Positions 1-12,100 of a stretch of 64,000 bases of DNA are shown piece after piece (positions within the stretch are counted from its first letter, which is position 1; every line of letters starts with the position of its first letter). The stretch is taken from the NCBI GenBank assembly GCA_001247695.2, contig LGRX02027676.1, forward strand, positions 1 through 64,000, given 5' to 3'. The notes under the pieces were generated by a model. It made no database searches. It worked only from the letters and a program-made list of their open reading frames with translations, and was not told the origin of the DNA. The stretch is from Cymbomonas tetramitiformis. Taxonomy: Eukaryota; Chlorophyta; Pyramimonadophyceae; Pyramimonadales; Pyramimonadaceae. Made by a program: the position numbers and the translations under genes.

Positions 1-164
1 GTCTCAACACGCGCGGCGGGGGCCAACACGCGCGGCGGGTCTCAACACGCGCGGCGGGGGCCAACACGCGCGGCGGGTCCCAACACGCGCGGCGGGTCCC
101 AACACGCGCGGCGGGGGCCAACACGCGCGGCGGGTCCCAACACGCGCGGCGGCGGCGGCGGGTC
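1..164. repeat. 19-bp GC-rich tandem repeat
   Basis: Eight copies of a 19-bp unit whose core is CAACACGCGCGGCGG start at exactly 19-bp spacing (positions 5, 24, 43, 62, 81, 100, 119 and 138). The variable joint is GTCC, GGGC or GTCT. The array may continue to the left of the window. I see no gene in it. Confidence 0.9.
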
Positions 165-240
165 CCACGACACGCGCAGCGTACCGTGGGGTCTTTCGTA
201 GTATTACGAGTGATCCGACATGCGCCGCAGGCGAAAATTT

Positions 241-2355
241 TCAAATAGCGACATTGCTGATTCGTATGAAATGCACCATATTCGTTCTTTCACCCCCGCA
301 CTGCTGAGCACGGGGTACGACTTCCCTGCACTGCTGAGCACCTAGGGGTACGCCTCCCAAGACATTGCGATGTGATGTGGCCGTCCCCCCCGGGGAGCTG
401 GGCAGCACTGACCTCCAGCCGGTGGTCTCGGGTGTGCATGCTTCGCCAAGAGCCGCAGCTGAGAGCGGCGCCGCGGTGGCGCAAACACAGAGTGCACACA
501 CCATCACCACAACCGCCGAAGAGCGGCCGAACCCCCAAGGTGGCGTACCGCATCCCTGACGAGGGGCTGGAGGCTGCGGGACTGCATCCTCACCGTCACT
601 AGGGTCATACCCAGCAGCAGACCCGTCCACGTCGCCGTCGCAAGAGTCGGTCTCCGACCCGGCGTGCATGTACCGCATCGCCAAGACCTTGCCCTCGGCC
701 GTGATCGAAAGTCCCCCCAGCCGTGCGACCTTGTCCGCAAAGCAGAGGTTAGGCTCGTGCGCGTGCATGGGGTCCGCTGGCAACATGACACCGTCGTCGG
801 ACGCCTCCGACTCGTCTGGGCAAGCATGCGTGATTGCCGCCGGCGGTGGAGCCGGCGGTGGGTCGTCCTGGACATGCGTGCAAGCAGCAGCCGAGATCTT
901 GCTCTCAACACCACCTACTGTGAAGCCCCCCATGTGGGTGACAGGCTGGCAGTAGGGCATGAAGTCCTGCAACGCACCATCATCCCGCTCCGGCTCGAGC
1001 CCGAAGGCACACGCTGAAACGCCATCGAGCATCTCCGGCTTGCCCCCCGCCAGAAGGCAGAGCGCATCGAACCGCGCGTCGTCGTGCTCGTCCATTGCCG
1101 TCTGAAACTGCTCCGCCAGCAAGTCGTTCTCGATGTCACCGAGGGAGAAGCTGTGGAAGCTTCCCCCAGCGCCGTGCTTGCCGCCATTCGGGCAGTCGCG
1201 GTGCCAGTGACGCGACTCGTCCTTCTTGCACGTCGAATTTTGGCAAAACGGAATGAAGTCGCCGCTGCCTTTGTGAAAGGCAACGCGCTTCCTCCCCTGC
1301 GACTGCGACCAGTTCCCCCCCGTCGGGAGGTCACCTGCCGCAAAACGAACACCGGAGCCGCCTCCCCCGTTGCCGATCTTGTGCTTGTCCGCTCGCGGGG
1401 TGAACCCCTTTCCGTTGACCTTGTCCGTCAAGATCTTCAGCCGCCGCTTCACGTCGAGGATGATGGCCGTGAGGTCGGATAGCTGCGAGGTGTCACCGTC
1501 AATGGTCACGGCCGTTGCGGACAGGGTGCACGTGGCAGTGTGCGTACCGGCTGTGACGTGCCTCGCGTAACACTCGAGCACCCATTGTTGCATGGTGAGG
1601 AGGTCAACGGCCGCCCGCTGCTGGTGCGTGAAGAGCCTCGACACCATCGGCGCGTAGAATCCAGGATCCAGCGCTGCGAGGAACAGCTCCTTCACCTCGT
1701 CATCGTCGAGAGTGTTGCGCCTCTTGGCGGACCGCAAGGCCGCGTTGAAATCCGTGATGGACTCGGACGGGTCAAGGTAGGCCTTGAAGCGGACCGCAAG
1801 GAGGTCCGACGTACCCTGGAAGGGCGCACCGGAGTCCAGCAGTCGCCGTGCGAGCTCCAGAAGGACTCGCTTGCCGTCCAGCTGGTGCAGTGTCGCAGAC
1901 GCCTCGAGCCGGTCACCCGCCGGAGAGGCGGGACACACGATGAGCTCGAGCGTCGAAAACAACAGTTTGTTGGCCTCTGGGCGGACGGCCGACGTGGAGT
2001 CCTCCAAGTCGAAAAGCGGCGCAAATAAAGCGTCCTGCGCCTCGAATGCCTCCTGGAGAACAGGCACCAGCTTGGAGAGAAGCACCTGCGCGTTGGATTC
2101 CGTCCCCGTGAAACGGTCATGTTTCTCACGGAAACACTTCCGGATCACGTGCTTCGCTACGCTCTCGTCGAAGCGCTCACGGGTCAGTGAGCGAACACCC
2201 GCCAAGAAAACAGCCTGGGCGGAGTTCGCAGCCGGAACACCAGCAGGTGCCGGCGTAGCCGGCGTGACGGAATTCCGGGCAGCAGCGGAGTCGAAAATTG
2301 TAGCTAAGGAGCGTCGGCGAGACGCCATACTCGAGGTCAATCTAGTCGCAACCAT
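241..2355 (-). CDS. Retrotransposon gag-like protein
   Basis: This long minus-strand frame looks like a retroelement capsid polyprotein that packages element RNA in the cytoplasm. I chose the ATG at 2355 because it lies in a strong ACCATGG context; the frame is open further upstream only from a TTG. The middle of the protein (about residues 60-280) is a helical capsid-like region with the stretch RFKAYLDPSESITDFNAAL, a style seen in gag proteins. Around residue 390 is a Cys/His cluster (CQNSTCKKDESRHWHRDC) that looks like a zinc knuckle. The last 100 residues are low-complexity and may be read-through beyond the real gag end. No protease or RT follows before the window edge, so pol is either absent or outside. 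The family (copia or gypsy) is not decided by the sequence. Confidence 0.65.
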   Translation of the reverse strand: MVATRLTSSMASRRRSLATIFDSAAARNSVTPATPAPAGVPAANSAQAVFLAGVRSLTRERFDESVAKHVIRKCFREKHDRFTGTESNAQVLLSKLVPVLQEAFEAQDALFAPLFDLEDSTSAVRPEANKLLFSTLELIVCPASPAGDRLEASATLHQLDGKRVLLELARRLLDSGAPFQGTSDLLAVRFKAYLDPSESITDFNAALRSAKRRNTLDDDEVKELFLAALDPGFYAPMVSRLFTHQQRAAVDLLTMQQWVLECYARHVTAGTHTATCTLSATAVTIDGDTSQLSDLTAIILDVKRRLKILTDKVNGKGFTPRADKHKIGNGGGGSGVRFAAGDLPTGGNWSQSQGRKRVAFHKGSGDFIPFCQNSTCKKDESRHWHRDCPNGGKHGAGGSFHSFSLGDIENDLLAEQFQTAMDEHDDARFDALCLLAGGKPEMLDGVSACAFGLEPERDDGALQDFMPYCQPVTHMGGFTVGGVESKISAAACTHVQDDPPPAPPPAAITHACPDESEASDDGVMLPADPMHAHEPNLCFADKVARLGGLSITAEGKVLAMRYMHAGSETDSCDGDVDGSAAGYDPSDGEDAVPQPPAPRQGCGTPPWGFGRSSAVVVMVCALCVCATAAPLSAAALGEACTPETTGWRSVLPSSPGGTATSHRNVLGGVPLGAQQCREVVPRAQQCGGERTNMVHFIRISNVAI

Positions 2356-2421
2356 GGTGTAGAAGACTGTAGAGATGAAGCGAGGGAAATAGGGGCGAGA
2401 TGCGGAAGGAGGGGCGGCCAA

Positions 2422-3794
2422 GAGTCGAAATAGGGTCGTCGAGGAATCAAGGGAAAGCTGCGGCGCACAAAGTCCTCCAAACGTGCATGTGGATTAAATA
2501 ACGTGGCCAAGGAACGTGGTGTTGGATCCGACCAAAATTCCAACGTTTACCAACGCGAAGCAAGGAAAAACAAGCAGCCACGTGCACGAGCTTCCCGCAA
2601 ATCCAATCAACCAGACATTCAACTAGGCCATACCGCTCCGCCGCGCCTCTAGAGGAGCCCCTCACTCCATCTCAATCGTCGTCGTTTAGCCAGACATGGC
2701 CAAACCTCGCAGTGTCTAAATAAAGAGTGCGTGGGGCCAAACCTGTTGGAAATACCCCTAGAACCCGGGATATATTCACTCAGTGATGGTTTTCTCAGAA
2801 TGTGTTAAAGTTGATAAGTTAACCCGTTATATGGGCATAAACAGTTAGGGTTCAGGTTCGGGTGACAGTCATAAACACTACTACGGGAAGAGTCACAAAA
2901 GTGAGCGGTGTGACAATTCCAGCACGTCTTATCCAATCAGCAGCTCCGAAATATTGCAAAATATTGAATACTAAAACTCCATATAAAGACATTACAACTT
3001 CAGAAGGTGCTTGTCACGCTTTTGCGTTTTAATAATTGTTCACCACTTTTTGAGAGAATCGTCAAAGGGAGACGGCAGACGCATATGTGATACTCGTACG
3101 ATACAAATGCTTTCAAATTCCCCATGCACGTTTCGCTTTCCCCGTTCCCAGTTGTGGGCAGTCGCAAAACGCTGAATGTCACAGTCAACAGCGCCGTTGG
3201 TTAGTTATTAAGTATGGAAATGCAAGCTATCGCTCGCTTGCCCGCCCCAACTTTGTTGCGCTCCTGCAGGCACACCCCCTTGTGATTTTAATCACATTGC
3301 ATGAAGTACAAAAAATTTCAACGTTCACAACTAATATTTATATCTTCACAAGGCGAATACCTTTTTTTCAGCTCTTGATCGACCAAATCCGCAACCGCAT
3401 CAGCTTCGCTGGCAGTCACGAATGCAAGCTAAGTTGATGTGGTTCAAGATAGGGTCGATATTCCCCTCTTCTCAGTTTTTACCTTTTGTTCTTTCTTTTG
3501 TTCTTTCTTTACAGTATGGTGCAACATTTATTGTCCGCTACCAATAATAATAATAATAAAACATTTACGTCGATGAGTAAGGCAACGCCTTCGGAACGAT
3601 CTACTCGAGTCTGTTCCCCTCATACATGACAATCTGCTAAGGCAGGAAGCATTCCACAAAGCGTGGAAGCAGGGGTGGCAAAGCACTAATGAAAGCGTGT
3701 CTGCCACCAACGTCGGAAAAAACATCAGCAGGCCGTGGAGCTGATGCACGATGGAGATGGAGGCGGTGTGGGCGGTGGTGATGATGAAGTGAGA
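2422..3794. other. Non-coding interval with a possible LTR edge
   Basis: No supported gene. A TGTTGGAAATACCCC sequence begins at 2744, upstream of the gag in its own orientation. A related border (TACTGGAATATCCC) lies at 61631, upstream of the second gag in this window. Both could be the 3' end of a 5' LTR read on the minus strand, ending CCAACA or CCAGTA. The matching LTR copies are not in the window, so this is a suggestion. The rest is AT-rich with a short ATA/ATT microsatellite near 3545. Confidence 0.3.
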
Positions 3795-3969
3795 TTTCAC
3801 CAATTTCCGACTTAAGAGCGACACTCTGCGACACTTGGACTTCGAAGCTGGAGGTGAACCGCCACTTCGCGATTCTCCATTTCCGCGATCCGGGGAGTGA
3901 GATCGGACGATCCGTCTCCTGAATGACGGTCATCACTGATGACGGAAGGAAAGTCGGCGATCAACAGTG
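3795..3969 (-). repeat. 3' direct repeat of the YR retroelement
   Basis: About 175 bp matching 28508-28686 in the same orientation. The differences I see are one substitution (CTGGAGG versus CTGGGGG) and a 4-bp indel near GGAAAGTCGG. At its inner edge, 3959-3981, is a perfect 10-bp inverted repeat (GATCAACAGT, loop GAT). Together the two copies bracket the YR genes. Confidence 0.85.
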
Positions 3970-4160
3970 ATACTGTTGATCCTGCGGATTCCCCGTAAAT
4001 CGGATGACCGCCCAGTCACCTTGTCCGATCCGCTCCCGTTGGGTAGGAACGGCGAGAAAAAGAGCGGAAAGTAAGGCGAAGCAACAAGGCACCACTCCAG
4101 CGTCGCCTCTCCGCCAACACTCACAACCCCCGCCTCTTGACGCCTTTTCACCCCAACTCT

Positions 4161-4165
4161 CAAAC
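4161..4165. repeat. Target-site duplication CAAAC (left) of the gypsy element
   Basis: CAAAC at 4161-4165 is repeated at 19790-19794, directly outside the two LTRs. A 5-bp duplication is the usual product of Ty3/gypsy integration, so both ends of the element are exact. Confidence 0.92.
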
Positions 4166-4590
4166 TGTAGGAGTCTACACTCTTGCTTCTTCTCTTCTTT
4201 ACGGTTTCGGACTTATTCTATCTACACTTATTAAACGACCGCACGAGGTATGATTACGCTTGGTCAACTATAAGACTTCGGTTTCGTAAATCTATATAGT
4301 TATGCTTTTGCTTTCAGTGCATGCTTTCAATACACAATATACAGCAGTTACGGCTCTTTACTTTTATGTTGTACTTTTCAATTCAGTTCTCATCCCCGAA
4401 ACGGGTTACACTTAGAGTTCTTATACATTCAGGAACTCTTTCCATAACTCAACTGTACTGAGTACTCCGTACAACAGGCTAGGCACCTCACATCAACATC
4501 ATTCTGATCGGTCCTACTGTACTCCGTACTGAGTACTCTGCGTTTTATACTTAGCCGTTTTTCTTGCTCTTGTGCTTGCCTCCTAGCACA
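4166..4590 (-). repeat. 3' LTR of the gypsy element
   Basis: 425-bp LTR which, read on the minus strand, starts TGTGCTAGG and ends CCTACA, so it has TG...CA ends. It matches 19364-19789 except for an A/G substitution and one T indel. A TATATAG motif near 4290 on the minus strand is a plausible core promoter element. Confidence 0.95.
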
Positions 4591-4591
4591 A

Positions 4592-4604
4592 CTCCCCCCC
4601 CCTT
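4592..4604 (-). promoter_or_regulatory. Polypurine tract
   Basis: On the minus strand AAGGGGGGGGGAG lies one base from the start of the 3' LTR. This is where plus-strand DNA synthesis is primed in LTR retroelements. Its position confirms the orientation and the LTR edge. Confidence 0.85.
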
Positions 4605-4787
4605 AGGGAAGGTCACGTCCACGCTGACCACGTCGGACCAGTAAAGTTTTTATACAGATCTTCTACTGTTGCTCTTAATGATTATACAGGTCTCAGCCGC
4701 CTGTTGTCTGGGATGACATTACACTTCCCAAGACACACCGCGATAAGGAGATCGACCTCTTAAGCACAAGGGTCGGCCTCTCACCGG

Positions 4788-5589
4788 CTGTGTCTAAGTA
4801 GTCGCGTTTGCGGTGACGATTAGTCGCGCGATTAGTCGCATTTTGGGGTGTTCACGATTAGTCGCGATTAACGTTTAGACCTTAACACTGTGGGAGCATC
4901 TAACCGCTCCCGAGACATACTTAGACACCGCTTATCCTTCCTGTGAGCTTTGTATCCGTAACTTATTCGTATCACCCATATCGATGTGCATATATACCTA
5001 TACGAAGTACATTATATCATTACAGAGGCATTACAGAGTCTATTGCAAAGGCATTGGAGAGTCTATTACAGAGGCAGCAGACGAGATGGAATAATAGTAT
5101 AACACTACCGTTGCTTGCTTTTCAGATGATTAATTGTATCGATATCGTGTAAAATTACGGTAAGCAATTAAGGTCTTATCAAGAGTAAGGAGCTGCACTG
5201 GTCCCGACAGTTTTTGGAGGTTTCAGCAAAGACCCCTCCACACCTGGCGGATCAATCACCCTCAGAAACCACCACAAGAACTTGGTGTCATCAGCGCGGC
5301 CGGGTCGTGTGAGCACAGGTCTGGCCGGGGCTGCTGCTGCCATGATGGTCGGTGAAGTATGAAGTGAGATGTTGAGAACTGACGTGTCCCTGTCGTGTAC
5401 ATCTTTCACTTCGTTCGGTTGTGTTATTCGTGTTATGTGACGCTCCGAACCTCCGATGTCGCGATATATAACTCATCGGTCGCGACTAAATCCTTAACAC
5501 TGTGGAGCCCCAAGCCACGATTAGTCGCGCGATTAGTCGCATTTCGGGTTGTCCGCGATTAGTCGCGACGAGCGACTACTTAGACACAG
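4788..5589. mobile_element. hAT-type MITE in the gypsy 3' UTR
   Basis: 802-bp non-autonomous element with perfect 18-bp terminal inverted repeats (CTGTGTCTAAGTAGTCGC) and an 8-bp target duplication, CTCACCGG, at 4780-4787 and 5590-5597. An 8-bp duplication points to the hAT superfamily. Just inside each end are clustered GATTAGTCGC motifs; a stretch of about 60 bp carrying them is present in the same orientation at both ends. No transposase is encoded. Confidence 0.9.
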
Positions 5590-5792
5590 CTCACCGGTCT
5601 GCCATCTGCACTACCAGGCTCCCCCAAGGCTCAAGGTCTCACATCCATTACCACGCTCAAGGTTTTAAACCTTCGAACACGGTACACTTACAGGGGATGA
5701 CAATAGGTTTGCAAATTACCTGACAGTTTTCGGGATGCCGGCCCGGAGGAAAGGTTTTAAACCTTCACCGCCTCCTCGGAGTGCTTAGAGCT

Positions 5793-6110
5793 TTTACCCA
5801 GATCTCCAACTGCTGCCCGGTCGTGCCAGGTCCGGAGCCAATGCTCTCGTGAAATGGATTATACAGATTTCCACCTGTTGCCTGGTCGCACCGAGGCTAG
5901 AGCCACTGCTCGGTTGGATAGATTATCCAGGTTCTCACCTGCCGCCTGGTCATACCGAGGCTTAGAGCCACTGCTCAAATGGATTATACAGATTTCCACC
6001 TGTTGCCTGGCTGTGCCGAGGCTAGAGCCACTGCTCTCTCGGATGGATTACCCAGGTTCTCACCTGCCGCCTGGTCTCGCCAAGGCTGGAGCCACCGCTC
6101 TTCCCGACGC
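5793..6110. repeat. Tandem repeat of about 64 bp in the gypsy 3' UTR
   Basis: About five degenerate copies of a unit of roughly 64 bp containing GATTATACAGATTTCCACCTG and GAGCCACTGCTC variants, between the pol stop and the MITE. The plus-strand frames through it are artefacts of the repeat. Confidence 0.8.
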
Positions 6111-6122
6111 TCCCCAACGCTC

Positions 6123-9100
6123 TCAATCGCTAAGACCACTCGCGTCAGATTCCCATCCGCCCTCAGGTATGATCGTCACTTCAGCTCGTACTCCCGCTAA
6201 CGCTATCGGTTCCGGCTCAAACTCGGGCGGGTCACTCTCAACAACAGCTGACTGGACTAAAACGCTCATCTCGCTCAGATCCTCCCTGACAAGCAGTTCA
6301 GACAGGAACGCATGCACCTCTTCATGTAGGGTCAGGTTGTGGAAAAGCTGTTTTAACAGTGCCGACGGAATCCCATACAAATTCTCTCGCGCTCCCATGC
6401 CCTCCGCAAACACACCTCCGGCTCTCATCGCGCGCCCTCCTTGCGCTACTTTCTCGTGCCTACCGTGCTGCCGGAAGAACTCGCAAGGCGTGTCGGAATC
6501 GCACACTCGCAAGGGTGTGCGCAACGGAACGTTGGTCCAGATGTGCGTGGGCTTCCTGTACGCGGTCCCGTATTTGCAGTACGTGACGAGGTGCGGAGCT
6601 GGTAGATTGCTCATGCAGCGACGCGTGTGCAAACCGTGGGGCTCTCTTCCCTTCGGGTTCTCAATGAAGTATGCTTCGGGCCTCAAGTACCGGATGATCT
6701 CCAATGTCCTACGAACTCGCCTGTCCGCAGCGCGCAAATCTCGGATGCCTACCGTCTTCGCCTGGCTGTACTCTGTACAAGGTGGGCTAGCCCAGACTAC
6801 GTCGAAGTGTCCTGGTCTGAACTGTCGGTAGTCCCATCGCATGATATCCTCGCAATGTGTGGGGCCCCACTTGGGCTGAATGTCTACGGCAACTACTTCG
6901 CTGTTGGGAAATTGCTTAGTGAACTGCCTCTCGACTGACCCGGTCCCACAAAACAATACGAGAATCTTAGACTGGCCGACTGGCTCCTTCTCAAGTGCTG
7001 CGGCTCCGTTGACTGGCGGCAGGGTGCTCTGAGCAGATACTCTCGCGAAAGTTCCTACTTCCTCATCAAACCTCTCCTCTGGCACCCATGGCATTGCTCC
7101 GTCTACCTTGAGCTCCTCCGATAGCGTGGTCCATACCGCTCCTGCGGACTCGTCGCGCCTCTTACGGACCCTAAGCTTCTCTCGCTCCACTCTCTTAGCC
7201 TCGATCCTCTCAAACTCCAACAACGCCCGGTTGGGAACACCGGGCCTGCCGGCTCCGTCCCACTCCAGATCCTCTCGGGTCTTCCACTCGTTCTCACTGC
7301 GGGGCATTCCTGTCCACTTGACCAGGTACTCCGTCCACCTCCTACCCTGACGCTGGCGCGTGCGCGAACGCTCCACCCTCTCGACGTGGGTTTCCTTGCG
7401 CCCGCTGACGTCCAACGGAGGAGGGGGAATCTCCTTAGCTCTCTCAACAAAGCGGCTGCTCGACTCTACCGGCGAAAGCCGGTCCACGGTAAACACATCG
7501 TGCACTTTCCACTGCTTAGGCGTCTGCAACCTATAGGCCGACGGTGCGCCTCTATCGCTCGCGGGAAGGGCCATCTGCCTGTCGCTGTGAAAGACTTCCA
7601 GCACCCGAAGGGGCCCGAGGCGCTTCTTAAGCAATTTCTTGTGCAACCCGCGGTCGCCCGGCTGGGTGAGGTACGTGGCGTCCACCCAAACCTCATCGCC
7701 TACTGCGTAACTCCTGGACTTGTGACGCGCGTCGTACTGGGCGATCTGCTGCTGCTGAGCTAAGAGCAGCTTCTCCCTAGCGAGCTGCAACTGGCGAACA
7801 AATTGGCGGGCTGTCTCGTGGGCTGTACCCTTTTTTACTGCTGCGCCCCTCCCCCCCTTAGCTCGGCCTCTCCGTGATGCAAGTGCTGCCTCCACGAAGA
7901 AGTCCAGCTGAGAGGCCGGAGCGTGACCATACGTCAGTTCAAAAGGGGTGAAGCCCGTGACGGCGGAACGAGAGTCATTAATGGCGTACTCGACCGGGGT
8001 ACACCACAAATCCCAATCGTGCTGGTTGGCGTCGACATACGCGCGCAACATGCGTTCGACCGTGTGGTTTGTGTGCTCTGCCTGCCCATCACCTTGTGGG
8101 TGGTACGGCGTGGTAGAGGCAACCTGGACTCCCATCAACCGATGTAGCTCGAGATGCATCTCATCCCTGAAGCGGGAGTCCCGATCACGGACGATCTTCA
8201 TGGGAGCGCCGTGCAAACGCCACACTTGGTCGAAATACATGCGCGCGATCTGTGCAGCTGAGCTGTCAGCGTAAAGCATGGGGACTACGTGCACCATCTT
8301 GGACAACTTGTCCGTGAAGGTAGCAAACGCGTCGTACCCTCGCTCTGTGCGGGGCAGCCCAGTGACGAAGTCGATACTAACCACTTGCCACAGTCTTACT
8401 GGGACTTGCAGGGGGTTAAGCTGACCGTCTGGATACCCGTTGCGTGGCCGGGTCTGTTGGCACACGACGCAGGATTTGCACCAGTCGGTGACATCCTTGC
8501 TCATGCGTGGCCACCAAAAACGACGGGATACCCTGTCCAGTGTCTTATCCCTTCCTGTGTGCCCTGCTGCTGGGGACTCGTGTGCTTCGCGCATCACCAG
8601 CTCTCTGAGGGGGGAATCCTGAGCTAGCACTAGCTGATACCGCCCTTCTGCCACTCGCCATATCATGTCGTCTACCATGCGAAATGTGTCTGTCCTCTGA
8701 TGTGGGGCTGCGATCAGTTCTTCCTTCAACGAGCTGAGGTACGGGCTGCGTTCGTATTCCGCTTGCAAGGCGCGGACGAACTCATCAGCCTTCAGTGGTC
8801 CTGACGCTGCCCTGGCCTTTGCTGCAACCCCTGTAGTGACTAAAGGCTCGTCGGGTTCTGCCTCACTGTCCTTTCGCGCAGGCGGCGCTCGGGGCTTTGC
8901 CCTGCTGGCTGCTGGGGCCCACACCAGAAGGACCGGCCAGCGCAGCGGGGGTCGACCTCCATCAGGAGACTCGAAGAGGTGGTTGGGACGACCTTTTTCG
9001 TCCTTTGTGTCAAAGACCTTGACCGGATGAAGCCCATACTTGGGGTGAATCAACCGCCTCCAGGGAGCGTCATAGTCTGGCAGAAGGAACATTGCCGAGG

Positions 9101-12100
9101 TGTTTTCAGGATCGGCGCGCCACTCAGCAAGGAAATGCCGAAGAATTCTTTCTATCAAGTCTGAATCCTTCGTGTAAGGGGGGTTACACCAAACGTGTTT
9201 CCCGCGCCACTTTTCCTTCAAGCAGTCGGTCCAATAGGTGTCAACCTGCCGGTTAACGCCCATGGAGTCGCAACACGCGTCAACGTCAAACATCCCGTAC
9301 TGGGCCGCTATCTCCTCAAAGCGCTCCCTGATCAGCTTCCAGTCCTGGCGATCTACGACCTGGTCGTAGTGGGAGCTACCTTCTGGGGGCTTAACGGGCT
9401 CAGGTACCTTTCCGGCTGCCTTTGGATGATTCTGGGTCTCAGGGTGGGGGAACTCGTCGGTCCCCGGTGCTCCTTCCTCCGGATGACTCTGGACTTCTGC
9501 TGTGGCCTGTTCCCTAGCTCGGTCTGCTCTGGTCATGACTGCTAGCGATTCGGCATCCCTCAAGGACTTCTCGCCTACTGCTAGGGTGGCAGCTGCGTCC
9601 AGCCAAAGGGCCGGCGACTCTACCCACGTGAGCCCATTCAGATGGGTGAGCTCACCAATGACCGGTGCTGGACTGGTGGGAGGGAAGGACTCGTCCTCGG
9701 AATCACTATACTCGAAGGTGGCGCCTAAGACAGATGTGGGATCCTCGTCCTCTTCACATCTCTTGCCTTTCGGCTCAGAGTACTCGGGTCCATCGGTGGT
9801 GCGATCCACTGCCCCGAGGACAGAGGTAGGATCCTCGTCCTCTTCGGACCCCTTGCCTATCGGTGCGGAGTCTCTGGGCCCATCCGTGGCGCGATCCACA
9901 ATCCCTTTTTCCTTTAACACTTCTCTGGCTGACATTTCCTGATAGCCTGGTCGCTGGGACTGCGCATCTGGTACTACTAAACAGCGCCCTGGCACGTGCT
10001 CCATCTGATGGACTCCTACCTCTACCAAGTCCTCGTACCAGCGAGCCTGACGTCGGCTGAGCTCCCTAGCTGGGGCGAAGAGCCACTGAAGGGGTTTATG
10101 GTCTCCCATGAGCTTAAATGATGTAAAAATCAGATAATGTCTCCAGGTGACCGTGGTGCAATGATGGATGGCACAAAGCTCCCGTTCCCCAGCGTGATAG
10201 TTCTGCTCTGCGCTGGAGAACTGCCGGCTTTCAAAGGCCAAGGGCTGCAAGCCTCGTCCCTGATCCTGCATGAGTACACCCCCTAGTGCTACTCCACTGG
10301 CATCTGTCTGTACAAAGAAGGGTCTGGAACCGTCTGCTGCGCCCTTTTGATCGGGTAGGGCCAAGGCTGGGGAGGAGATCAAAGCAGTTTTTAGCTGTTT
10401 AAATGCTGCCTTTTCATTCTCGCCCCAGGTCCAGTCCACGCCGGATTTGGTGAGGCGGGTCAACGGGTACGCGATATCTGCGAAGTTCTGGATGTACCTC
10501 CGGTAGAAGCCACACATGCCCAGGAACTGTCGCACGTGTGTGACAGTTTCTAGGTCTGGCCAATCGCGTACCGACGCAACCTTATCCTGCTGTGGGCGGC
10601 ATCCATCCCGATCCACCACATGCCCTAGGAACCGGACTGATCGTTTGCACAGTTTGACTTTCGACTTTTTAAGGTAGACGGAATTCTTTCGACATGCCTC
10701 CAAGACCTGGCGGAGGTGGTCGAGGTGTACCTCATGGGCGCTCTTACCCGGAACCTCAGCCGAGAAAATCATGATGTCATCTACAAATACTCTGCAAAAG
10801 GGTAGGTGCCCGAGGTACTGTTGCATCATCCTTTGCCAGGTACTTGGGGAGTTTGACAATCCCATAGGCATGACCAACCACTCGTACGCTCCAAAGTGCG
10901 TAGTCATTGCGGTTTTCTCCACGTCCTCTGCTTTCATAGGAACCTGCCAAAATCCCCAAAGGGCATCCATCGTAGAGAAGACGGTAGCCCCTTGTAGGTC
11001 ATCTAAGAGACTCTGGACATCCGGGAGGGGGTACTTATCCTTGACTGTGATCTCATTGATCTGTCTGTAGTCAATGACTAGACGCAACTCCTTGGGATTA
11101 CTCGGCTTGGGGACCATCAGCACGGGGCAGCCCCACGGAGAGGCCGAGGGTCGTATGTACCCTTTGGCTAAGAGCTCATCTAGCTGTTGCCGGAGTTGCC
11201 GCAACTCCTCCTGCGACAACTTGTACCCTCGCCGGTGCAAGGCGTTCCCACTCCAATCTGGCCTGAGCCGGATGCCGGACTTGAATTCCCTTGACTGGAC
11301 TGATTCTGGCAGCTCTGTGCAAATGACATCTGCGAACTCCTTTTCCAGGTCCCTAAGCTGCTGCCAGATTTCCGGCGACACCGTCTCGTCTATCTCGTCC
11401 TCCGGCGGTTCCGGGGAGGCCTGAGCAGTCTGTGGGGCTGGCGGCGGGGTAGTGCCTGGCGGGACGGCCGGTACCGGCGGGTCTGTGGTCTGCGGAGCTG
11501 GCGGCGGGGTAGTGTCTGGCGGCACGACTGGTGCCGAGGCTCGCGACTTCTGACTCTGAGGGCTCGGGACGGTGGGGACTTTTGGTCCCGGCGGCTGCTC
11601 GGTGGAGGGGCCACTTTCAGCACCAGGCTGACCGACTGCTGCGACCTGGTCACGCCAACGCACTCGCTTACGCCGTGCTCGGGGTCGTCGCTCCGCGACC
11701 AGACCCCGGCCCTGCCGGAGCGCCGCGGCTGCCTGAGCGTGCCAGGTGGGTGGCTTCCCGGCCGCGTGATCCTCTATCGCCTGTCTACGCACCGCTGGCG
11801 GAAGCAACGCAAATGCTCCGTTCGCCTCCTGTTTGCTAGCGAAAACGCTGAGAGGGTCAGGATGATCCCCGGCCTCGTCGACCGTACTCGCAAATCCCTG
11901 TGGCCTAATATCCTCGACCACCGCCCCTACTCTCTGCAAATGACACGCTCCTTCCACGTCACTATAGCCGGACTCGGAGCTGTCCGAGACCAACCCTCCC
12001 GGCCCCTCAGACTCCTCTGCTCCGTCCGGCACCGTTGCGCTGGGACGCACGCTGACTTCACTATCCTCGGACCCGGAGGAGGGTTCTGACGCTAGGCCTG

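Noticed and set aside
5854..6831. 325-codon plus-strand frame in the gypsy 3' UTR and pol end
   Set aside because: Antisense to pol over most of its length and repeat-derived in the rest.
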